The position numbers were made by a program, and so were the translations under genes. A model generated the notes under the pieces. It did not search any database. It was given only the letters and a program-made list of their open reading frames with translations, and had not been told where the DNA came from. DNA of 64,000 nt, taken from Halorubellus sp034808145. GTDB taxonomy: Archaea > Halobacteriota > Halobacteria > Halobacteriales > Natrialbaceae. Position 1 is the stretch's first letter. Each line of letters starts with the position of its first letter. Shown piece by piece: positions 1 through 7,979 of the stretch. The stretch spans positions 62,001 to 126,000 of the forward strand of contig NZ_JAXHGM010000008.1 in the NCBI RefSeq assembly GCF_034808145.1. Direction: 5' to 3'.

Positions 1-599
1 AGAACCTCGTCCTCGGGTATTCACGGGGATACGCCGACCGCCTGGCCCACGATTTCTCCGATCCAGCCGATTGGAGAGGGCGGCGCGTCCACATTCTCGG
101 CGGGAGTCCGCCCAAGCAGCTCGACGCTATTCGACAGTTGACCCGACCGACACTCACTGACGAGCCACCGGCCGATATCGTCGGCGTCGACTGGAACGGG
201 CTGCATCGCGGCGCACAGTTCGGTGAGTTCTGGACGGCCGACGGCTGGGACGACAGCGGTCGCGACGCCGACCACGTCACCGTCCGAAAGACGGTGCGCC
301 ACAGCCTCGCTCGGGTCCGTGAGTTCTGGAGGGCGCACGGAATCTGGCCCGAAACGACACCGCAAGACGAGGGGCTCAACGTCGAGTACGAGGGACCGAG
401 CCCTGCCGATCTCGAGGACGCCGCCTGTACCGAGTGCGGGACGAACGTCTGGCGAACCCGCCGCGGCCCGTACGTCGCCGAGTACGATACCGGCGCAATC
501 TGTGGATACTGCAGCTACGAGTGCTACTTCAGCCACCGTCATCGGAACAATCTAGAGGAAATCGCCGGCGATCAGAGCGTCTACCTCCCGCCGGCGTGA
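1..599 (+). CDS. Conserved haloarchaeal plasmid protein, 3' part (TGT-like?)
   Basis: The frame is open from the left edge, so the gene starts outside the window. The visible 198 residues begin around NLVLGYSRGYADRLAHDF and contain HILGGSPPKQLDAI and VGVDWNGLHRGAQFGEFW. This string is reminiscent of the tRNA-guanine-transglycosylase-like fold used by DpdA/TgtA5-type plasmid proteins; that is a recollection-based inference, not a firm call. The C-terminus has paired cysteines (CTEC, then CGYC and a further Cys), suggesting a zinc ribbon. An internal ATG at 138 is not the start, because coding continues upstream of it. Function unknown. Confidence 0.6.
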   Translation, partial: NLVLGYSRGYADRLAHDFSDPADWRGRRVHILGGSPPKQLDAIRQLTRPTLTDEPPADIVGVDWNGLHRGAQFGEFWTADGWDDSGRDADHVTVRKTVRHSLARVREFWRAHGIWPETTPQDEGLNVEYEGPSPADLEDAACTECGTNVWRTRRGPYVAEYDTGAICGYCSYECYFSHRHRNNLEEIAGDQSVYLPPA

Positions 600-610
600 C
601 TTCGCGACCT

Positions 611-643
611 GTTTTTCGTGCCCCCAGAGAGGGCGAGGGCTCC
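611..643 (+). promoter_or_regulatory. T-tract plus GC hairpin leader (copy a)
   Basis: Five T residues at 612-616 are followed by a GCCC/GGGC stem (620-623 with 631-634). Similar leaders lie before the genes at 1106 and 3752. It sits about 60 nt upstream of the GTG start at 671. Role unknown; it could be a 5' leader structure or a terminator for the preceding gene. Confidence 0.3.
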
Positions 644-670
644 TTCGAAAGCTCTCAGAGGTGACTTCCA

Positions 671-1018
671 GTGAGTCAACAACAGAGTCCCGACAACGTC
701 TCGGTCGACGATATTCCCGTCGATATCGACAACACGCAATCAGCGGAGGTCGATCCAGCCGACGTCCCCGACGAAATCGAATCCATCACCCGTGGGCTCG
801 CCGGTGAGCAGCCGCCGACGAATCCCATAGTGGTTCTCAAGGCGGCCCGGTGGTGGTACATTCACGGCAAGGGCGGCACGGATCCCGCCTTCCAGTGGGC
901 CATCGAGTGGGCGCGTCATCTTGCGACCGACACGCCCAGTGACGTCGAGCAGTTCGACGAGTTCCTCGAGTACCTCGTTACGGTCGGCTTTGCAGACGAA
1001 CGTCACGAGCTCCGCTAA
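671..1018 (+). CDS. Small conserved haloarchaeal hypothetical protein
   Basis: This encodes 115 residues from a GTG start. The first 45 residues are acidic and probably disordered (VSVDDIPVDIDNTQSAEVDP); the rest looks like a compact helical domain rich in Trp (KAARWWYIHGKGGTDPAFQWAIEWARHL). It lies between the left-edge gene and the ArdC-like gene on the same strand, a typical plasmid setting. I do not recognise a family with a known function. A hairpin and T-run follow the stop codon directly. Confidence 0.6.
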   Translation: MSQQQSPDNVSVDDIPVDIDNTQSAEVDPADVPDEIESITRGLAGEQPPTNPIVVLKAARWWYIHGKGGTDPAFQWAIEWARHLATDTPSDVEQFDEFLEYLVTVGFADERHELR

Positions 1019-1036
1019 CCGACAGAGCGGTTTTTT
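1012..1036 (+). terminator. Hairpin plus T6 terminator-like element
   Basis: CCGCT (1012-1016) and AGCGG (1026-1030) form a 5-bp stem followed by six T (1031-1036), overlapping the stop of the 671-1018 gene. The T-run also begins the leader of the next gene, so termination versus leader function cannot be separated by eye. Confidence 0.4.
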
Positions 1037-1105
1037 GGACGCCCCTGAAGGGTGCGGTGCGGTCTGAACAGACGCAGTCGCCGTGAATTCGATTCGGTGA
1101 TCACG

Positions 1106-2035
1106 ATGTCTACGACCAGAGACTCGTCGGTCTCCTTCGACCAGACCGACACGCGATCAGACGAGATGAACAGTACCATCGAACAGTGGATCGACGACCT
1201 TGTCGCCGGCGTCGACGACGCGCAGGCCAGCGAAGAGTTCCAAGAGTGGCTCGATGTCCAGAGTCGTTTCCACGACTACTCCTACCGGAACACGCTCCTC
1301 ATCAAGCGACAGTGTCCCGAGGCGAGCCGGGTGGCTGGCTACCGGACGTGGCAGGAGGAGTTCGACCGCCACGTCAAGGAGGGTGAGTCGGCCATCTGGA
1401 TCTGGGCGCCGATCATCACCAAGCAGTGCCCGGAATGCGAGAACTCGCCGAGCTACCACGAGGACAGTGACTGTGAGTACGACGAGACGCCGCCCGAGGA
1501 GTGGTCGAAAGGACTGGTTGGATTCAAACCAACGGCAGTCTTCGATGTGTCTCAAACCGAGGGCGAACCGCTCCCCGAGCTGGAAACCGAGGCAGCTGGT
1601 GACGCCGACGACCTGGTGCCAGCGCTCCTTGATGCAGCAGCTACGCTCGATATCGACGTCCGTGTCGTCGACGCTGCCGAGTGGGAGCATGGCGACGCGA
1701 AAGGCGTCTGCAAACACCGGACTCTCCACGGATGCCAACCCGTCGTCGAAGCGAAAGCCCGCTCAAATCAGGCCGATCTCGCCGTGACGTTGATTCACGA
1801 GTACGCCCACGCACTGCTCCATTTCGATGTCGACGACGAACCCGAGCGTGCAAAACGCGAGATCGAAGCCGAAGCCGTTGCGTACATCGTCGGGCGGTAT
1901 TTCAACCTAGATACGAGCGGATCAGCGTTCTATCTTGCCGCGTGGCAGGACGACGATGCGGAGAGCATTCAGGAGCGACTCGGCCGGATCAGTTCGACCG
2001 CGCAGGAGGTCATCGGGACAGTTGTAGACGGCTGA
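1106..2035 (+). CDS. ArdC-like antirestriction/zinc-metallopeptidase protein
   Basis: This 309-residue protein has the two-part layout of ArdC-type plasmid proteins. The N-terminal ~110 residues are an ArdC-N-like ssDNA-binding domain (EWLDVQSRFHDYSYRNTLLI, then AGYRTWQEEFDRHV). The C-terminal domain is an IrrE/ImmA-like metallopeptidase with HEYAHALLH followed by EIEAEAVAYIVGRYF, i.e. HExxH plus a downstream Glu ligand. An insertion with four cysteines (CPECENSPSYHEDSDC) may bind metal. Family members protect incoming plasmid DNA during transfer. The ATG at 1106 is preferred over a start 54 nt upstream because homology-like sequence begins after it. Confidence 0.8.
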   Translation: MSTTRDSSVSFDQTDTRSDEMNSTIEQWIDDLVAGVDDAQASEEFQEWLDVQSRFHDYSYRNTLLIKRQCPEASRVAGYRTWQEEFDRHVKEGESAIWIWAPIITKQCPECENSPSYHEDSDCEYDETPPEEWSKGLVGFKPTAVFDVSQTEGEPLPELETEAAGDADDLVPALLDAAATLDIDVRVVDAAEWEHGDAKGVCKHRTLHGCQPVVEAKARSNQADLAVTLIHEYAHALLHFDVDDEPERAKREIEAEAVAYIVGRYFNLDTSGSAFYLAAWQDDDAESIQERLGRISSTAQEVIGTVVDG

Positions 2036-2052
2036 ACACCTCCTTCCCGGCT

Positions 2053-2094
2053 GTTAACCAACGCCGGAGGGTACTATCCCACTCTGTTGGTTAA
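2053..2094. repeat. Long-spaced inverted repeat TTAACCAAC/GTTGGTTAA, copy 1
   Basis: GTTAACCAAC at 2053-2062 and GTTGGTTAA at 2086-2094 are separated by 23 bp. It lies between two convergent genes with no intact gene downstream, unlike copies 2 and 3. Arm-to-arm distance is 32 bp, about three helical turns. Confidence 0.7.
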
Positions 2095-2159
2095 TTCGTT
2101 CGGCGTCCGACCCTGCGTGTTTCGATCGGTCTCAAGACATACCCCACCGGCAGTCGATG

Positions 2160-2855
2160 TTATAGTTCAGAATCGATTCGGCGCTGCTGGTCACGAAGGA
2201 ACTCAACGACGGCATCGATATCCTGTTCGGGAACCGTTTGCTGTTCGAAGACCCCTTTGAACGCGTCCGCAAAATCTTCCGACGTGAGCCGGTCGAGAAC
2301 AGTCTCGATGCGACCAGCGAGCTTCTTGGACACCCCGCGATGAAGATGGGTCGCGATCCGGTCGAAATCCGCGTCAGCAGCCAGCACCACCAGATCCCGG
2401 GAGTCTGCCTTGCGGCCACTGTGAAGTTTCACGGCAAACAGCAACTCCCGTTCCGGAATCCTGGCTGTTACCGGGCGCCCGGTTCGCAGTTCCTGGGTGA
2501 CGGAGTGCTGGGCCAGATAGCGATACGACCATTCAGCTTCCGTCTGGCGACAGCCCAGCGCGTCCACCATCGCGTCGAACCGAACCGGATTCCCGATGTC
2601 TTTCGTGAATCGAATAGTACGGCCCTCGTAGAGCTCGTTTCGCTCGACGTCGGCCGTTTTCTCGTAGCCGCGGGCGGTGAGAAGGTCGGTGTAGTCGTCG
2701 ACCGCTTGTGCCGGAATGACGACGTCGACGTCCGTGGTGAAGCGCTGATTGAACGCCGCGATCGCCCACCCACCGACGAGCACGTACGGCAGGTCAGCGT
2801 CAATGACTGTCTCCAGGGTGTCCAGCAGCTCGTCTTCGCGTTCGCCGAGGCTCAT
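2160..2855 (-). CDS. AbiEii-like nucleotidyltransferase (toxin candidate)
   Basis: This 231-residue protein has the nucleotidyltransferase signature GGWAIAAFNQRFTTDVDVVI (GG, then DxD) and a following RFDAMVDALGCRQTEAEW segment, matching the AbiEii/DUF6036-like minimal nucleotidyltransferases. In AbiE systems the nucleotidyltransferase is the toxin and the partner is a winged-helix antitoxin/repressor. Its ATG overlaps the stop of the upstream winged-helix gene by 4 nt, so the two are translationally coupled. A diverged copy of the same pair lies at 39609-40975. Toxicity is inferred, not shown. Confidence 0.7.
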   Translation of the reverse strand: MSLGEREDELLDTLETVIDADLPYVLVGGWAIAAFNQRFTTDVDVVIPAQAVDDYTDLLTARGYEKTADVERNELYEGRTIRFTKDIGNPVRFDAMVDALGCRQTEAEWSYRYLAQHSVTQELRTGRPVTARIPERELLFAVKLHSGRKADSRDLVVLAADADFDRIATHLHRGVSKKLAGRIETVLDRLTSEDFADAFKGVFEQQTVPEQDIDAVVEFLRDQQRRIDSEL

Positions 2856-3526
2856 GCATTGAGACGCGGATCCTCGTGGGACGCGTCGATATCACGGTCG
2901 TACTCGTCGGCGATCATCTCCAACGCTGGCTCGTAGTTCACCCGGTACTCCAACATGTGCTCGATTGTCTCGTCCAACGGAATGACCGGATTGCCGTCGA
3001 CCCACTCGCGAGTGATCTCCCCACTCGTCGGGAACAACACGTACGAGACGGTCGCGTCGTAGTCGCTCGCATCCGGCCGCTCTTCAATCCGGCTCGGAAT
3101 CCCGAACTCATCAAAGAACGCCGTCCACTGTTCGACGTCCTGATCGGCGACCTGGATGAAGATCGGATAGTCGTCGTGGCCGCGGGCGATCTGATAGCCG
3201 CCGTGGGTCCAGACGTAGACGCCGTCGATTTTCGTGTACGCAAAGGGCATCCCGGCGAAGTGCGGAATGACGTAGCCGTCGTCGATCGAGGGGGGAACAG
3301 CGCGAGAGATGGCCGCGACGAGATCGTAGTAGCGATCCCTGACAGCGTAATTCTCGATGTAAACGCCGTCCTCACGCCGGATGAAGCCTGCGTCCTCCAA
3401 CCGCTCGATCCAGTCGTAGACCCACGAGTAGGAGCCGTCGATCTTCTGGGCGATTCGCCGGATCGAGTCACCCGGCCGGGCCGCGACCATGATCTTCGCC
3501 GCGGTCTCGTCGACGTACTCCATCAT
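2852..3526 (-). CDS. Winged-helix partner of the AbiE-like module
   Basis: 224 residues. The N-terminal 55 residues look like a winged helix (GDSIRRIAQKIDGSYSWVYD, then IERLEDAGFIRREDG). The remainder is a conserved haloarchaeal domain including IPHFAGMPFAYTKIDGVYVW. It is the first gene of the pair, as expected for an autorepressing antitoxin. Start ATG at 3526; an ATG one codon later is also possible. The paralogue at 40301-40975 shares architecture and many identical segments (DAVYVW, GGYQVGRKPDDYP versus GGYQIARGHDDYP). Confidence 0.65.
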   Translation of the reverse strand: MMEYVDETAAKIMVAARPGDSIRRIAQKIDGSYSWVYDWIERLEDAGFIRREDGVYIENYAVRDRYYDLVAAISRAVPPSIDDGYVIPHFAGMPFAYTKIDGVYVWTHGGYQIARGHDDYPIFIQVADQDVEQWTAFFDEFGIPSRIEERPDASDYDATVSYVLFPTSGEITREWVDGNPVIPLDETIEHMLEYRVNYEPALEMIADEYDRDIDASHEDPRLNA

Positions 3527-3657
3527 CGCTAGTTATTGGTATCGCATCTAACGGTATTAGTCTTGTCCCCCGTATTCCCTATAAAATTATCTCTATACAG
3601 ATATACCATTCTTGGCTCCGGTAATCCGATCCGGCTCAGAATTTGAGCGGAGATGAA

Positions 3658-3699
3658 TTAACCAACAGAGGATACGATGGATCGCTATTCGTTGGTTAA
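3658..3699. repeat. Long-spaced inverted repeat, copy 2
   Basis: TTAACCAAC at 3658-3666 and GTTGGTTAA at 3691-3699, spacer 24 bp. It lies upstream of the SWIM-finger gene and could be an operator. A T5 tract and GC hairpin (3701-3730) follow it directly. Confidence 0.7.
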
Positions 3700-3700
3700 G

Positions 3701-3730
3701 TTTTTCAGCGCCCGCCGAAGGGCGGAGGCG
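3701..3730 (+). promoter_or_regulatory. T-tract plus GC hairpin leader (copy c)
   Basis: T5 at 3701-3705, then CGCCC (3709-3713) pairing with GGGCG (3720-3724). It is the same design as the leaders at 611-643 and around 1031-1060, about 50 nt before the start codon at 3752. Confidence 0.3.
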
Positions 3731-3751
3731 CACTCCTGTCTCCACCGACCT

Positions 3752-4570
3752 ATGACCGACCGATATCTAACGACCGTTCTCGACGAGGCAGAGCGAGTCG
3801 CAGAGCACCATGAGCAGGTCGCCCAATCTTCGGACCATCCGGAACACGAGTATCTCAGGTACGCCGTCCTTCGGCTGCTCGAAGGAGAGGCTGACGACAC
3901 ATCGGTGGAAGTACCGCAGGTTGACGGCGTGACTGTCGGCTACGGAGAGGACGACGCGATGTGCAACAGTTGGGACGACGACGTCGAGTGGTGGGAGACG
4001 GTTCCGCCGCAGGAGGAGTGTACTCGGTTCCGGGTGTTCTACCCCGACGAGTACGACGCTGTTCCGCGAGTCATCGTCGACGTGATGGCAGCACTCGGGG
4101 CGTGGCGTGTCTGGACTGGGAGCGCTGCCGCCTGTGGCTCCTACGACCATCGCGAGCGGCGGGAAGTCCACTATCTGTGGCCGGAGGGCCATCCAGTTGA
4201 GGCCCTGCTTGCGGATCGTCTCCAGGATCCCAAGGCTGCGGTTGCTCCAGACGGCGGCCGCACCGGCGACGTACGCGATCGGATGGTCGTCACGGAGCAC
4301 TCAACCCAGCACGACGACCTCGAGCCGCGAACCAGACGTGCCGTCGACGAATCGATGGCCGTCTCGCTGCTCGAAAAGGGTGGCCGCTATGAGGTCCGAT
4401 CGGCGTCCGGAAACTGGTATGAAGTCGACGTGATCAGCGAGTCGTGTACGTGTCCAGACTGGCGGAAGCGTACGCCCGAGGGCGGCTGTAAACACCTCCG
4501 GCGAGTCGATCAGGAGATCAAGCAGGGGCGGGTCCCACGACCTGATGGGCGTCTCCCCTCGAACTCGTAG
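3752..4570 (+). CDS. SWIM zinc-finger protein of haloarchaeal plasmids
   Basis: 272 residues from ATG 3752 (preferred over an ATG at 3677 inside the inverted repeat). The C-terminal ~50 residues contain SCTCPDWRKRTPEGGCKHL, matching the SWIM finger pattern CxC...CxH, preceded by two short strands (YEVRSASGNWYEVDVISE). The N-terminal ~190 residues are acidic and of unknown fold. SWIM fingers bind DNA or proteins in transposases, SNF2 proteins and recombination factors. The cellular role here is unknown; the plasmid setting suggests DNA maintenance. Confidence 0.65.
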   Translation: MTDRYLTTVLDEAERVAEHHEQVAQSSDHPEHEYLRYAVLRLLEGEADDTSVEVPQVDGVTVGYGEDDAMCNSWDDDVEWWETVPPQEECTRFRVFYPDEYDAVPRVIVDVMAALGAWRVWTGSAAACGSYDHRERREVHYLWPEGHPVEALLADRLQDPKAAVAPDGGRTGDVRDRMVVTEHSTQHDDLEPRTRRAVDESMAVSLLEKGGRYEVRSASGNWYEVDVISESCTCPDWRKRTPEGGCKHLRRVDQEIKQGRVPRPDGRLPSNS

Positions 4571-4688
4571 GATCGCCCAGCGTTCGAGATCTCCCGAGGC
4601 TACTGTAACATCAGACGAAACTCCTTGATGGAGAGTTTCGAGTATTGATACAGCTGCTGGAGAACCGGTGAGAGCCGTTGGTAGCGGC

Positions 4689-4729
4689 TTAACCAACAAA
4701 ACTATGCGGTTTGCGCCTTTGTTGGTTAA
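4689..4729. repeat. Long-spaced inverted repeat, copy 3
   Basis: TTAACCAAC at 4689-4697 and GTTGGTTAA at 4721-4729, spacer 23 bp. The right arm ends 13 nt before the ATG at 4743, so the element overlaps the likely core promoter of that gene. Confidence 0.7.
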
Positions 4730-4742
4730 CACAGATCGGCCC

Positions 4743-5066
4743 ATGTCCTACGAGCCACCGACGCCCCCAGCGGACCTCCCCACCGACGTCATCGACACAC
4801 TCAACGACTATTCACCCGAGCTGCTCCGAGACGTTGCCCACTATGCCGAGGACCTCGCCGAGCATCGCGAGCGCCAGGCCCGCCTTGCCGAAGCGGAGGA
4901 GGAAGACGAGATCGACGAGCGACCCGATGACCTCCCCGATGATGTCCCGACGAAGGCGACGATCACGATCAAGGAGATCAACGATAACCGCTACTACTAC
5001 TGGCAGTGGCGGGAAGGAGATCGCGTCAAATCAAAGTACAAATCCCCAGTAAATCCGGACGAGTAG
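4743..5066 (+). CDS. Small conserved haloarchaeal protein (DUF6788-like)
   Basis: 107 residues. The first 75 are acidic and helical (LAEHRERQARLAEAEEEDEI). The C-terminal 35 residues form a basic, aromatic beta segment (KATITIKEINDNRYYYWQW, then KSKYK), a pattern I associate with the DUF6788 family and with nucleic-acid contact; the family label is tentative. It is preceded immediately by inverted repeat copy 3. No function can be assigned. Confidence 0.6.
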   Translation: MSYEPPTPPADLPTDVIDTLNDYSPELLRDVAHYAEDLAEHRERQARLAEAEEEDEIDERPDDLPDDVPTKATITIKEINDNRYYYWQWREGDRVKSKYKSPVNPDE

Positions 5067-5159
5067 ACGGACTAGTACCTCAGTCGGATGGCCAGTTGTT
5101 CGGGGAGACACCCCGTCTGCGAAGTGAAAGACGCAGGGTACGAGAGAAGTCCCGAGTTG

Positions 5160-5757
5160 ATGAGTGAGGATCCGGTCACTGTCGACGAACTCGTCGAGAA
5201 AGCCGACGAGTATCTGCACGAAGCCTCACCCACACCGGAAGAATACGAAGCGCTGAAACAGAGTGTTGCGGAGCTCACGCCGATCTTCTCAGCTGAGAAT
5301 TCGTACTTTGTCCTCGGCAGCTACGGGAAACCCGAAATCCGTCCTCTCCAGCTCGTAAAAGATCGCCTCAACCGACAGCCCGGTGCGTACGCGTTCCTGA
5401 TGATCGACATTCGAAGCGAGTGGACGAATACCTACCTCAAGTTCCGGCTGCTCGCCGATCATACAGACGTCATCCTGGGCGTCACCGAACACGCCCAGGG
5501 CTGCTTCCTCGTCGAGCAGGGCTACTTCACAGCCCTTGAGGAGTACTTCGCGAAGACGCACGTGTTCAAACACGACGTACAATACGATAGATGTGGACGC
5601 GATCGACACAAACGTAGCCGTCGAGAGTCCCTACAGTGGAATGCAGACCGCGATCTTCGAGATGCTCAACGATGCTAGGCGTCTCTGCCGGTGGACGACT
5701 GAGGACGACCTCGTCGAGTGTACCGAGGCTCTCGTGAGTGATCAGGAATACCCGTAG
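5160..5757 (+). pseudogene. Frameshifted conserved hypothetical gene
   Basis: From ATG 5160 the frame reads about 140 good residues (VDELVEKADEYLHEASPTPE, through FKHDVQYD) and then degenerates near 5580. The same protein seems to continue in another frame (IDVDAIDTNVAVESPYSGMQ, through CRWTTEDDLVECTEALVSDQ) to the stop at 5757. A single indel at about 5575-5590 would restore one ~195-residue protein. Either the gene is broken or the base call is wrong. The product has no recognised function. Confidence 0.6.
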
Positions 5758-6001
5758 ACAGAGACGAATCGGTTACTCCCACCCCCGACGTTTCTGTCGT
5801 TTCTCCACGAAATCCTGTTCACCGATGGCCCAGACAACGAATGAACTCGAACAGGAAGACATCCCCCGTTTTCGAGTAGTAAGTGCGGGGTGAATCCGTG
5901 CAAGATTGGGTCTTCGAACCACGAACCCTTACGCGATAAGTAGCCCACTGAAGAGCGATTGCAAATGCTCGTAAATGAAATTTCGTTTAAATGCTGTCAG
6001 A

Positions 6002-6021
6002 CACTCCACTATTGCCAGTAA
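6002..6021 (+). repeat. Origin-box-like 20-mer, copy 1
   Basis: CACTCCACTATTGCCAGTAA, identical to the copy at 7578-7597. Confidence 0.75.
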
Positions 6022-6103
6022 AATCGGAGGACAAGACGCTATTTGATGAAATTGGCAACGGTGGTCCTGATAGTAACTAGTCGGATTGATTAGAACAAGG
6101 AAG

Positions 6104-6123
6104 TTACTGGCAACACCGGAGAG
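6104..6123 (-). repeat. Degenerate origin box
   Basis: TTACTGGCAACACCGGAGAG keeps the conserved TTACTGGCAA half of the inverted-orientation box. Confidence 0.5.
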
Positions 6124-6157
6124 GGTACTGGAGAAACTGGCACTGACGGTTGCGCGG

Positions 6158-6177
6158 TTACTGGCAAAAGTGGAGAG
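6158..6177 (-). repeat. Degenerate origin box
   Basis: TTACTGGCAAAAGTGGAGAG differs from the box at 7776-7795 at only three positions. Confidence 0.6.
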
Positions 6178-6211
6178 GGTATTGGCAGTACTGGTGTTGG
6201 CGGTTGAGAAG

Positions 6212-7480
6212 TCACTCCAGAACCCGATGCCGCTTGGCAGTTTCACGAATGTCGTTGAGCTCACCTAGTTCGCTCTCGAGTGCGTCGAGGGCCGACGACA
6301 GAGAGACATCAAGCTCGTATTCGTTGTAGTTCCCGCGTCCACTCGACGAGTCGACCAACCGTAAGATCCCGTGGAGGCTCAAATCCGACAGGTGGTCGTG
6401 TACTCGCCTGCGTTTCAGTGGTTCACTGCCGTGATTACGAAGAACCTCTCGATAGCGCTCATAGATCAGTTTCGTCCGTTCGGGTGTTTCTCCCTCTGCC
6501 GCTAGCTGACAGACAGTCAGCAATACATATTGCCCCTGCCGGGTCAACGAATGCATCCCTTCGACAACCTGTTGTCGTTGGATCTGATGCTCGGCCTCCC
6601 GAACGTGGTCTTCGGTGATTTTCGCCTCTCCACCCGCCATCGCGTCGTTCTCGGCGATATCAGCTGCTTTCCGGAGTAACCGTAATGCCTGCCGAGCAGA
6701 TCCCGAGTCCTGTGCAGAGAATGCTGCGCACAATGGGATTACATCTGATTCGAGGACATCGTCGTAGAGCGCGATATCGGCTCGGTGCTTGAGAATATTC
6801 TGCAGTTCAGTCGCGTCGTACGGAGGGAACAAGATTTCCTCTTCGCAGAGAGTGTCCTTGACTTTCGGAGAGAGGTTTTCTCGGAACTTGAAGTCGTTCG
6901 AGATGCCGACCACACCGATTTTCACATCGAGATCCAATTGCGAGCGTGCTCGTGGAAGCTCGTACAGAATATCGTCATCCGAGCCGATGTTATCGATCTC
7001 GTCCAGAACCACGAGAATAGTCCCACCGATCGACTCAAGGTCGTTGTAGAGTTCGTTGAAGATGCGTTTTTGTTGATACCCGGTTTCGCTCATCGGTTCG
7101 CGCGAAGACGAGACTGTGGTGAGAGGGTGAGAAGGAGAGCGAATCTCGTTCACGAGATTGACCGCTACCTGATAGGATGTGGTGCAGCCAGTACAGTTGA
7201 GTTCAATAACGTTGAGATCGACGTCGTCGTACTCTCCGGCGGATTCTTGCAGCTCCTCAAGAAGATCGTGCGTAGCAGCTGTCTTCCCGACGCCGGTAAC
7301 GCCATAGAGAAAGACGTTGTTCGGTTGCCAGCCCTGAATGACGGGACGGAGAGCGGCCGCATATTCGTCGAGTTCTTCGTCCCGCTCCTCGAGTGTCTCT
7401 GGCTGGTAATCATCCCGGAGGACGTCTTTGTCTTGGATGATGAACGATTCTCGATTGAATCGGCCCATAGGCGGACTCAA
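6212..7480 (-). CDS. Orc1/Cdc6-type replication initiator
   Basis: This 422-residue AAA+ protein has Walker A GVTGVGKT (residues 60-67), Walker B ILVVLDEIDNI, a sensor region (VGISNDFKF) and a C-terminal winged-helix region, the layout of archaeal Orc1/Cdc6. Such proteins bind origin recognition boxes and load the replicative helicase. Near-identical boxes flank the gene on both sides (6002, 7578, 7776), so it most likely serves its own adjacent origin. ATG 7480 gives MSPPMGRF; an ATG four codons later (7468) is equally plausible. Base composition is a little lower in GC than the genes at 1-5 kb. Confidence 0.9.
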   Translation of the reverse strand: MSPPMGRFNRESFIIQDKDVLRDDYQPETLEERDEELDEYAAALRPVIQGWQPNNVFLYGVTGVGKTAATHDLLEELQESAGEYDDVDLNVIELNCTGCTTSYQVAVNLVNEIRSPSHPLTTVSSSREPMSETGYQQKRIFNELYNDLESIGGTILVVLDEIDNIGSDDDILYELPRARSQLDLDVKIGVVGISNDFKFRENLSPKVKDTLCEEEILFPPYDATELQNILKHRADIALYDDVLESDVIPLCAAFSAQDSGSARQALRLLRKAADIAENDAMAGGEAKITEDHVREAEHQIQRQQVVEGMHSLTRQGQYVLLTVCQLAAEGETPERTKLIYERYREVLRNHGSEPLKRRRVHDHLSDLSLHGILRLVDSSSGRGNYNEYELDVSLSSALDALESELGELNDIRETAKRHRVLE

Positions 7481-7577
7481 GACGAAGAACCATCATAAAA
7501 CCATGGGTTCCAGTATCACCACTAACCCACCACTCGAACCAATTATGCCAGTGTCGCATCCACTTATAAAACACACA

Positions 7578-7597
7578 CACTCCACTATTGCCAGTAA
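7578..7597 (+). repeat. Origin-box-like 20-mer, copy 2
   Basis: CACTCCACTATTGCCAGTAA, an exact match to 6002-6021, placed about 100 nt upstream of the Orc start codon. Confidence 0.75.
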
Positions 7598-7613
7598 ACC
7601 TTTGCAACAACTG

Positions 7614-7634
7614 GAGGGGGTCAACGACCCCCTC
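7614..7634. repeat. Perfect GC hairpin within the origin
   Basis: GAGGGGGTC (7614-7622) and GACCCCCTC (7626-7634) form a perfect 9-bp stem with a 3-nt loop. It includes a G5 string, a feature reported next to haloarchaeal origin boxes. It could equally act as a transcription terminator. Confidence 0.6.
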
Positions 7635-7775
7635 TCTAATTAGCGATACTCTTAATACATTGTACGTTAAACCATACCCGCACTAACGAAAACTCCACTA
7701 GTTGTAGTAGGTTTAGATAACAGTAACTAGACTAGAGACGTGACAGTTTCTGCCCTCCCGTCCATTCTCCCCTCG

Positions 7776-7795
7776 TTACTGGCAATGGTGGAGTG
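7776..7795 (-). repeat. Origin-box-like 20-mer, inverted copy
   Basis: TTACTGGCAATGGTGGAGTG is the reverse complement of the other boxes with one mismatch, facing copy 2 across the AT-rich stretch. Confidence 0.75.
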
Positions 7796-7939
7796 AGAGA
7801 GGTACTTAAACGACGGTATTATTGGCAATACTGGCAACTCTGGTCGCCCTCTCCCTGCTACCATCGTTGCCTGGCCGATATTCCAGTCGAAATCTACCCT
7901 TCCCGACACCAGTCGATGATGACCGTGGACCTCTTTCGG

Positions 7940-7979
7940 TTAACCAACAAATCGTATGTATTAACCGTCTGTTGGTTAA
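7940..7979. repeat. Long-spaced inverted repeat, copy 4
   Basis: TTAACCAAC at 7940-7948 and GTTGGTTAA at 7971-7979, spacer 22 bp. It is followed at once by ATG and a frame that stops after 12 codons, which may be the remnant of a gene once controlled by this element. Confidence 0.7.

Larger units (their letters stand above)
5758..6211. other. Non-coding region 3' of orc with repeated TTACTGGCAA boxes
   Basis: I see no gene in these 454 nt. They hold a cluster of repeats related to the origin boxes near 7.6-7.8 kb: an exact 20-mer at 6002-6021 and degenerate copies beginning TTACTGGCAA at 6104 and 6158, with further TACTGG/ACTGGCA pieces between 6125 and 6200. The density suggests binding sites for the neighbouring Orc protein. 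Confidence 0.6.

Noticed and set aside
2053..7979. TTAACCAAC inverted repeats as ends of a transposon or MITE
   Set aside because: Arms are only about 23 bp apart, spacers are unrelated and no target duplications are visible.
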